A stretch of 64,000 nucleotides of DNA from Saccharospirillum impatiens DSM 12546. Lineage in GTDB: Bacteria; Pseudomonadota; Gammaproteobacteria; Pseudomonadales; Natronospirillaceae. The notes under the pieces are model-generated. The model was not told where the DNA came from. It searched no databases and saw only the letters and a list, made by a program, of their open reading frames with translations. The position numbers were made by a program, and so were the translations under genes. Numbering within the stretch: position 1 is the stretch's first letter; every line of letters begins with the position of its first letter. The stretch spans positions 1 to 64,000 of the forward strand of contig NZ_AUIH01000014.1 in assembly GCF_000423605.1 (NCBI RefSeq), read 5' to 3'. Of this stretch, positions 58,332 to 64,000 are shown in pieces.

Positions 58332-58979
58332 TTATGTCGTTCGGGCCGACAACTGTACCAGATGTCGCCCGTCCGCACTGAGTAAAGCGCTGCCCGGTAC
58401 GGTCAGCGGCGTTACCCGGTCGACTTGGTAGTCGCCCGGCAATGCCGCGATCTCGTCGGTCGGATACAGTCCTTTCATGGCCAGAAAGTGGCCACCCGGG
58501 GCAAGCAGATGCTGGGATTTTGCCACCATATCGGCCAGCGTGGCAAAGGCCCGTGACGAGATTTGTGAGAAGGTCCGCTCTGGCTGCCAGGATTCAAGGC
58601 GGCTGTGCACCACCGTCACGTTATCAACCGCCAATTCCATCTTCACCTGGGTCAGAAAACGCGTCTTCTTGCCGTTACTGTCGAGTAAGGTCACCGGCTT
58701 GGCCGGATCGACCAGCGCCAGGATCATGCCTGGCAGTCCGGGGCCAGTGCCAACATCGAGCAAGTCACCCGGGCCTACAAACGGCAGAATGGACAGGCTA
58801 TCAAGCAGGTGACGACTCACCATTTCCTCTGGCTTGCGCACCGAGGTCAGGTTGTAGGCCTTGTTCCACTTGATCAGCAGCGCATGATAGGCCAGCAATC
58901 GTTGCTGGGTGGCGTCATCCAATTCGATGCCGAGTTCAGCCAACCCATCCCGCAACAGTGCCGCGTAGCGCTCACTCAT
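58332..58979 (-). CDS. rsmG: 16S rRNA (guanine(527)-N7)-methyltransferase RsmG
   Basis: A 215-residue SAM-dependent methyltransferase acting on G527 of 16S rRNA. SAM motif [20 protein letters not shown] (about 72-91), then [20 protein letters not shown], and [12 protein letters not shown] (about 140-151) are typical of GidB/RsmG. The start overlaps the mnmG stop by four bases, as in many bacteria. Confidence 0.95.
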   Translation of the reverse strand: MSERYAALLRDGLAELGIELDDATQQRLLAYHALLIKWNKAYNLTSVRKPEEMVSRHLLDSLSILPFVGPGDLLDVGTGPGLPGMILALVDPAKPVTLLDSNGKKTRFLTQVKMELAVDNVTVVHSRLESWQPERTFSQISSRAFATLADMVAKSQHLLAPGGHFLAMKGLYPTDEIAALPGDYQVDRVTPLTVPGSALLSADGRHLVQLSARTT

Positions 58980-60880
58980 GCGCTGTGCTTCTCGGCCTGT
59001 GCCGCTTTACTGGCCGCCGACTGTTTCTTCAGATGAATCAACAGCATCGATACTGCCGCCGGTGTGACACCGGAGATACGCGACGCCTGGGCCAGGGTTT
59101 CCGGCCGGCCCTGCTTCAGTTTCTGTTTTACTTCATTGGACAAGCCACCTATGGCGTCGTAATCCAGTGCCGCTGGCAACTTCATGTCTTCATGGCGACG
59201 CAGGGTATCGATGTCGTCCTGCTGGCGCTGAATGTAGCCTTCGTATTTCGCGCTGATCTCGACTTGCTCGGTTACGGCTGAATCAAGTGACCCGGTCGGC
59301 ACCAGCTCGGCGATGTCGGCATAGGTCAGTTGCGGCCGTTTTAGCAGGTCGCGCAACGTGGTCTCCCGTGACAACGGCTGCGCCAACTTATCGTGAAGCG
59401 CTTGCGCCTGTTCGGACTTCGGTTGCACCCAGGTGCTGTTCAGCCGCTGGGTTTCCAGCGCAATGGCTTCCTGTTTGGTGCTGAACGCGGCCCAGCGAGC
59501 ATCGTCGACCAACCCCAGTTGGCGTCCGGTCTCAGTCAGGCGGGCATCGGCGTTATCTTCACGCAACAGCAACCGGTATTCGGCGCGGCTGGTGAACATC
59601 CGGTACGGCTCCAGGGTGCCCATGGTGATCAGATCGTCGACCAGAACGCCGAGGTAGGCTTCATCGCGACGCGGTGTCCAGGCGTCTTCACCCGCTGCGC
59701 GCCGGGCGGCGTTGACACCTGCCAGCAGCCCCTGGGCTGCGGCTTCTTCGTAGCCCGTGGTGCCGTTGATCTGACCGGCGAAAAACAGGTTGCCGATAAA
59801 TTGGGTTTCCAGGCTGTGTTTGAGGTCACGCGGGTCGAAGTAGTCATACTCGATGGCGTAGCCAGGCCGGGTAATATGGGCGTTTTCAAACCCTTTGATA
59901 CTGCGGATAAAGTCGATCTGCACGTCAAACGGCAAACTCGTGGAAATGCCATTGGGGTACATTTCATAGGTGGTCAGCCCTTCGGGCTCGACGAACACCT
60001 GGTGGCTGGTCTTGTCGGCAAAGCGGGTGACCTTGTCTTCGATCGACGGGCAATACCGCGGTCCGATGCCTTCGATCTCACCGGCGTACATCGGCGACTG
60101 ATGCAGGTTGTTGCGAATGATGTCGTGCGTCTGTTCGGTGGTGTGAGCAATCCAGCAGGAGACCTGACTCGGGTGTTCTTCTACCCGACCCATATAGGAC
60201 ATGACCGGTAGCGGTGTATCGCCGGGCTGTTCGGTCAGTTGGCCATAATCGAGACTGCGGCCGTCAATGCGCGCCGGGGTACCCGTCTTAAGACGCCCGA
60301 CCCGAAACGGCAGTTCACGCAACCGCTGCGACAGGGCATTGCTCGGGGCATCGCCCATGCGACCGCCGGAGTAGTTCTGCATGCCGACGTGAATCTTGCC
60401 ACCCAGAAAAGTACCGGCGGTCAGCACCACGGTTTCGGCCATGATGTGAATACCGGTCTGGGTGACGACGCCGGTGACGACGTCGTTTTCCAGCAGCAGG
60501 TCATCGGCTGACTGCTGGAACAACTCCAAATTCGGCTGCAATTCAACGATTTCGCGAATCGCTGAGCGATACAGTTGACGGTCAGCCTGAGCGCGAGTGG
60601 CGCGTACGGCCGGACCTTTACGGCTGTTCAGTACCCGAAACTGAATCCCGGCGCGGTCAGTCGCGCGCGCCATGGCACCACCCAGCGCATCGATTTCCTT
60701 GACCAGGTGACTCTTGCCGATGCCACCAATAGCCGGGTTACAGGACATCACCCCGACGGTATCGGCGTTGTGCGTCAGCAACAGTGTCTGTGCGCCCGTG
60801 CGCGCTGCCGCGAGGGCCGCCTCGGTTCCGGCATGGCCGCCACCGATCACTATGACATCGTAACGCTTGGGAAATTGCAC
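58976..60880 (-). CDS. mnmG: tRNA uridine-5-carboxymethylaminomethyl(34) synthesis enzyme MnmG
   Basis: FAD enzyme of 634 residues that, with MnmE, installs carboxymethylaminomethyl groups at U34 of tRNAs. FAD motif [21 protein letters not shown] at the N-terminus, [61 protein letters not shown] with following [14 protein letters not shown], and [25 protein letters not shown] near 370. The start is GTG 60880 with GAGGT before it. First gene of the mnmG-rsmG-parA-parB run. Confidence 0.97.
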   Translation of the reverse strand: MQFPKRYDVIVIGGGHAGTEAALAAARTGAQTLLLTHNADTVGVMSCNPAIGGIGKSHLVKEIDALGGAMARATDRAGIQFRVLNSRKGPAVRATRAQADRQLYRSAIREIVELQPNLELFQQSADDLLLENDVVTGVVTQTGIHIMAETVVLTAGTFLGGKIHVGMQNYSGGRMGDAPSNALSQRLRELPFRVGRLKTGTPARIDGRSLDYGQLTEQPGDTPLPVMSYMGRVEEHPSQVSCWIAHTTEQTHDIIRNNLHQSPMYAGEIEGIGPRYCPSIEDKVTRFADKTSHQVFVEPEGLTTYEMYPNGISTSLPFDVQIDFIRSIKGFENAHITRPGYAIEYDYFDPRDLKHSLETQFIGNLFFAGQINGTTGYEEAAAQGLLAGVNAARRAAGEDAWTPRRDEAYLGVLVDDLITMGTLEPYRMFTSRAEYRLLLREDNADARLTETGRQLGLVDDARWAAFSTKQEAIALETQRLNSTWVQPKSEQAQALHDKLAQPLSRETTLRDLLKRPQLTYADIAELVPTGSLDSAVTEQVEISAKYEGYIQRQQDDIDTLRRHEDMKLPAALDYDAIGGLSNEVKQKLKQGRPETLAQASRISGVTPAAVSMLLIHLKKQSAASKAAQAEKHSA

Positions 60881-61020
60881 TGGGCACCTCAGGTTCTAAC
60901 AGGCCGGGGCTGGTGATCATTTTTTCACCAAATCCCGGAAAATGGGGCGCAGATTATACGGATTAACGGGGGCGTTTGGCACCCCCTTTCTTACTACGGG
61001 CCAGGCTTGATTTGTGGCTT

Positions 61021-61145
61021 TGGTCCGCGCCGGGCACCGGTGGATGCCTCTGCGGGGGTCGGCGTTGATCCTTCCATGGAGCCTAGGCCGCAACATCCAT
61101 GTTGCGGACTACCCCCGCAGAGGCATCCACCGGCACCCGTCGCTA
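61021..61145. repeat. Modular palindrome, copy F (short form, inverted orientation)
   Basis: Clamp CCGGTGGATGCCTCTGCGGG (from 61037, 22 bp in all) pairs perfectly with 61112-61133. Inside, in reverse order relative to copies B, D and E: CCATGGAG, CCTAGG, then CCGCAACATCCATGTTGCGG (61088-61107). Located upstream of mnmG. Confidence 0.9.
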
Positions 61146-61213
61146 GTCTTTACTGCCATCATCGAAGTCAGTCCCTAATTGGCTAACGGTCGTCCATGAC
61201 AGCATTGAGATTA

Positions 61214-61450
61214 GTGTCAGGTGCCGGGTGTACCTGTCCGGGGAAGTCTGAGGCATGGACTAAAACGCCAGGAGCGTTTTAGCATGAGCGCAGCGAGCCC
61301 GAAGGGAGAATCCCATGGAGGGGATTCTTATCCCGAAGCCTAGCCCCCATGGACGGGTTTACGGCGAGCGATGTGTCGCACCACCCGGAAAAGTGCACCC
61401 GGTGCCTGACACGGACTCCTGGCAACACACTAAAACTAACCTCCGGAACT
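61214..61450. repeat. Modular palindrome, copy G (long form)
   Basis: Arms GTGTCAGGTGCCGGGTG (61214-61230) and CACCCGGTGCCTGACAC (61396-61412) pair with two mismatches; CCGGAACTTGAAG follows from 61443, as in the outer arms of other copies. The centre holds the branched module CTAAAACGC/GCGTTTTAG, GAGCGCAGCGAGCCCGAAGG and GAATCCC/GGGATTC, then CCTAGCCCCCATGGACGG. Copies F and G together fill the mnmG upstream region; I see no DnaA-box cluster there. Confidence 0.87.
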
Positions 61451-61491
61451 TGAAGCCCGAAGGGCCAAGTACTCCAACAGGAGGCCTGAGG

Positions 61492-62664
61492 TCACAACCG
61501 ACCATGAACCGCCTTGCGAAATACCTCAGTCAGCACCGCCGCATTCAGCGGTTGTGGGTTGCCACCGGCAGAGGGGTCAACGGCGGCCAGACGGCCCACT
61601 TCGTCGGCTTGATCGTCGGGAACATCGATATCGGCCAGCGTATGGGGAATACCCAGCTCGCGCCTGAAGTCCAGCACCCACTGCAGCAGAGCGTCGAAGG
61701 AGGTGTCTTGCAGGCCCACAGCCTGAGCCACAGGCACCATTCGATGCTCGATGCTGGCGCGGTTGTGTACCATGATGTACGGCAGTACCACGGCGTTGGT
61801 CAGGCCGTGGTGGGTGTTGTACATCGCGCCGACCGCGTGGGAAATGGCGTGCACGCCCCCCAGGCCTTTCTGAAAGGCGATGGCCCCCATGCTGGCGGCG
61901 GTGAGCATTTTGGTGCGGGCTTCCAGGTTGTTGCCGTCTTTATAGGCAACCGGAAGCGATGCCGCCACAAGGCGCATGCCTTCCAGCGCGATGCCCCCGC
62001 AGATCGGGTGAAACCCGGGCGCGCAGTAAGCTTCGAAGCTGTGGATAAAGGCGTCCAGTCCGGTTGCGGCAGTGATGTGGGGCGGCAAAGCCGTGGTGAC
62101 TTTGGGGTCCAGTATCACCGCGACGGGCAGCATTTTCGGGTGAAAGACGATGATTTTACGGTGTTCGGCCTCGTTGGCAATGACCGAGGCGCGGCCCACT
62201 TCCGAGCCGGTACCGGCGGTTGTGGGAATGGCGATGACCGGGGCGATGCCTGCCGCGTCGGCGCGGGTCCAGTAATCGCCGATGTCTTCAAAATCCCAGA
62301 TCGGCCGGGTCTGGCCCGACATGAAGGCGATGGCCTTGCCCACATCCAGCCCGCTGCCACCACCGAGCGCGACGACACTGTCGTGCCCGCCGCTGCGATA
62401 GACGTCAACACCCGCCTCAACCATGGGCCCGGTCGGGTTGCCTTCGACCTCGGCAAACAGGGCCGCTTTTAAGCCCGCCGACGTCAACGCCACCAGGGTG
62501 TCGGTCACCATGGGCAGGCTGGCCAGGCCGCGATCGGTCACCAGCAAGGGGGCTTTGAATCCCAGTTCCTGACACAGAGCCGGTAATTCCTTCAGTCGGT
62601 CCGGCCCAACCAGAATGCGGTTGGGCATGCCCCAGTTGGCGATTAACGATGTTTCGGTGGTCAT
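61492..62664 (-). CDS. Iron-containing alcohol dehydrogenase
   Basis: Group III NAD-dependent alcohol dehydrogenase, 390 residues. The N-terminal nucleotide domain has VVALGGGSGLDVGKAIAF (about 97-114) and PTTAGTGSEVGRASVI (about 147-162). The C-terminal helical domain carries the metal ligands in the DAFIHSFEAY region, GGVHAISHAVGAMYNTHHGLTNAVVLP (about 258-284) and neighbouring residues. It is four bases after the aldehyde dehydrogenase gene on the same strand, so the pair probably oxidises an alcohol through its aldehyde to the acid. Substrate unknown. Confidence 0.9.
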   Translation of the reverse strand: MTTETSLIANWGMPNRILVGPDRLKELPALCQELGFKAPLLVTDRGLASLPMVTDTLVALTSAGLKAALFAEVEGNPTGPMVEAGVDVYRSGGHDSVVALGGGSGLDVGKAIAFMSGQTRPIWDFEDIGDYWTRADAAGIAPVIAIPTTAGTGSEVGRASVIANEAEHRKIIVFHPKMLPVAVILDPKVTTALPPHITAATGLDAFIHSFEAYCAPGFHPICGGIALEGMRLVAASLPVAYKDGNNLEARTKMLTAASMGAIAFQKGLGGVHAISHAVGAMYNTHHGLTNAVVLPYIMVHNRASIEHRMVPVAQAVGLQDTSFDALLQWVLDFRRELGIPHTLADIDVPDDQADEVGRLAAVDPSAGGNPQPLNAAVLTEVFRKAVHGRL

Positions 62665-62667
62665 GGG

Positions 62668-64000
62668 TTAGCCTCCGCTGGGCAGTCGTAAGTGAAAACT
62701 CTTGGGTTGGGTCAGGGCGTCGTAACCGATCTCGGACAGAGACGCGCCCCGGCCTGTATGCTTGACACCGGTCCAGGCCAGAGCCGGGTCGAGCACGTCG
62801 CACCGGTTCATGAACAGGGTGCCGGTCTGGACATCGCGCCCGAGGCGTTCGGCGGCGTCCAGATCCCGCGTCCAGATCGAGGCGGTGAGTCCAAACTCAC
62901 TGTCGTTCATCAGCTGAATCGCTTCTTCATCCGACGCGACCGGCATGATGCCGACCACCGGGCCAAAGCTCTCTTCGGTCATCACGCGCATGCTGTGATC
63001 GACCCCGGTCAGAATCTGCGGAGCCAAATAAGCGGTACCCGGCTGGTCTGCGGGGAACTCCCCGGGCTGAATCAGCGCCGTGGCGCCGGCTTTGACCGCG
63101 TCGGCTATCTGGCCGCGCACGAAGTCAGCAGCCGAGGCTTTGACCAGAGGGCCCAGCGTGGTCGTTTTTTGCAACGGATCGCCGAGCACCAGCTTGCGGG
63201 TCTCAGCGACCAGCGCGTCGACAAACTCCTGGTAGACATCCTGATGCACATAGATGCGCTCCACCGAGCAACAGCTCTGGCCGCTGTTGAAGAAAACACC
63301 GTCAGCCAGGTTAACGGCGGCATCAGCGATATCGACGTCGGCGCGCACATAGGCCGGGTCTTTGCCGCCCAGTTCCAGCGCGGTGCCGGCAAACTGTCCG
63401 CTTTTGGCAATGGCCTGCTGAATACTCTGACCGCCCCGCACCGAGCCGGTAAAACTGACAAAGCGGATCGCCGGTTCTTGCAGAATAGAGGCCGTGGTGT
63501 CGTGGCTCAATGTGACCGCCTGAAACACGCCTTCGGGCAAACCAGCCTGCGCCAGAACCCGTTGCAACCGTTCGGCACATAACAGCGTTTGCTGAGCATG
63601 TTTAAGCAGCACAGCGTTGCCAGCCGCGAGCGCCGGCCACACCGTATTGACCGCCGTCATATAGGGAAAATTCCAGGGCGCAATGGTCAGCACCACACCC
63701 ACAGGATCTCGACGAATATAGCGTTTGAAACCGGGCTTGTCAGGCATGTCCAGATCCGCCAGCGAACGCGGCGCGATAGCCTGCATGTAACGGGCCCGCT
63801 CGGCAAAACCATTGACTTCACCGCCCCCCTGGCTAATTGGTCGGCCCATCTGCCAGGCGAGCTCTTCAGACAGTTCGTCGCGTTGCTCGTCAAGCAGTTC
63901 AACCGCCCGCTCCAGAATGTTCACCCGCTCTGGCAGCGGGGTAGCTTGCCATTGACGCTGTGCAGCCGAGGCCCGCTTGACCGCCTCTCTAGCTTCAGCC
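62668..64000 (-). CDS. NAD-dependent aldehyde dehydrogenase (5' end beyond right edge)
   Basis: ALDH-superfamily enzyme, at least 444 residues in the window; the frame stays open to the right edge with family-like sequence (RQWQATPLPERVNILERAVELL), so the true start is outside and an internal ATG at 63924 is not the start. NAD-binding and catalytic parts are present: TIAPWNFPY, FTGSVRGGQSI, the glutamate in TALELGGKDPAYVRADVDI and the catalytic cysteine in FFNSGQSCCSVERIYVH, with MTEESFGPVVGIMPV near the end. It precedes the alcohol dehydrogenase gene in a probable operon. Confidence 0.92.
   Translation of the reverse strand, partial: AEAREAVKRASAAQRQWQATPLPERVNILERAVELLDEQRDELSEELAWQMGRPISQGGGEVNGFAERARYMQAIAPRSLADLDMPDKPGFKRYIRRDPVGVVLTIAPWNFPYMTAVNTVWPALAAGNAVLLKHAQQTLLCAERLQRVLAQAGLPEGVFQAVTLSHDTTASILQEPAIRFVSFTGSVRGGQSIQQAIAKSGQFAGTALELGGKDPAYVRADVDIADAAVNLADGVFFNSGQSCCSVERIYVHQDVYQEFVDALVAETRKLVLGDPLQKTTTLGPLVKASAADFVRGQIADAVKAGATALIQPGEFPADQPGTAYLAPQILTGVDHSMRVMTEESFGPVVGIMPVASDEEAIQLMNDSEFGLTASIWTRDLDAAERLGRDVQTGTLFMNRCDVLDPALAWTGVKHTGRGASLSEIGYDALTQPKSFHLRLPSGG

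Noticed and set aside
60968-60991. Terminator-like GGGGG/CCCCC hairpin upstream of mnmG
   Set aside because: Only five base pairs and no gene ends there on the matching strand.
60881-61491. oriC upstream of mnmG
   Set aside because: No cluster of TTATNCACA-type boxes and no clear AT-rich unwinding region; the space is taken by two palindromic repeats.
61315-62472. 385-codon open frame antisense to the alcohol dehydrogenase
   Set aside because: Starts inside repeat copy G and has no recognisable domain, while the minus strand encodes a complete iron-type dehydrogenase.

Overview
The window reads as a chromosomal segment of a free-living, aerobic, probably marine gammaproteobacterium. The strongest indicator is the right-hand block, the conserved order mnmG-rsmG-parA-parB-atpI-B-E-F-H-A-G-D-C on the minus strand, which in Gammaproteobacteria usually lies near the replication origin. 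The c subunit is of the proton-coupled type. Coding density is high and the sequence is moderately GC-rich by eye. I saw no rRNA, tRNA, CRISPR array or prophage. An Oceanospirillales-like host (Saccharospirillaceae type) is a guess; genus cannot be fixed from this sequence alone.

Layout. 1-324: end of an IS3-family element running off the left edge and abutting msrB. 0.8-6.2 kb: nhaC with a long leader, a divergent Lrp/AsnC regulator, a DUF2157 membrane protein, a siderophore-interacting flavin reductase behind a Fur-like palindrome, and a DUF1499 lipoprotein. 6.3-11.6 kb: a two-component system divergent from a PepSY protein, a DUF2271 protein carrying an ApbE-type flavinylation motif, and a PepSY-TM/flavodoxin/NADPH-reductase fusion, together a likely electron-transfer module across the inner membrane. 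11.7-20.1 kb: a haloacid-dehalogenase-like protein, hisC, a GNAT, a DUF1415 protein, then trpR-trpE-trpG behind a clear Trp operator, converging on rpe-HAD-gph-DUF1304. 20.1-24.9 kb: a DUF3530 protein, a GAF/HD-GYP protein, and an arsR-arsH-MFS cluster with two matching ArsR-type boxes. 25.3-37.0 kb: aromatic catabolism in two blocks, LysR/ligA-ligB-ligJ (protocatechuate 4,5-cleavage) and LysR/pobA (4-hydroxybenzoate to protocatechuate). Between them lie a TVP38 protein, a pseudo-phosphoesterase/glycosyltransferase fusion, a methyltransferase and an aldo/keto reductase. 37.3-49.2 kb: SulP transporter, rmuC, pseudouridine synthase, SRPBCC protein, a ROK-like protein whose motifs are in circularly permuted order, a CHASE/GGDEF/EAL protein, sterol desaturase, YhhN and an EamA transporter. 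49.3-60.9 kb: the atp and par blocks. 61.5-64.0 kb: an iron-type alcohol dehydrogenase and an aldehyde dehydrogenase cut by the right edge.

The most unusual signal is not a gene. Seven intergenic copies of a long modular palindrome are scattered from 24.9 to 61.4 kb. Four are short (a 19-22 bp clamp around two small hairpins). Three carry the same roughly 70-90 nt branched module, and in at least one of these it sits exactly where the short form has its first hairpin. A second, unrelated element type occurs as a tandem pair at 45.7-45.96 kb. I could not match either family to anything known.
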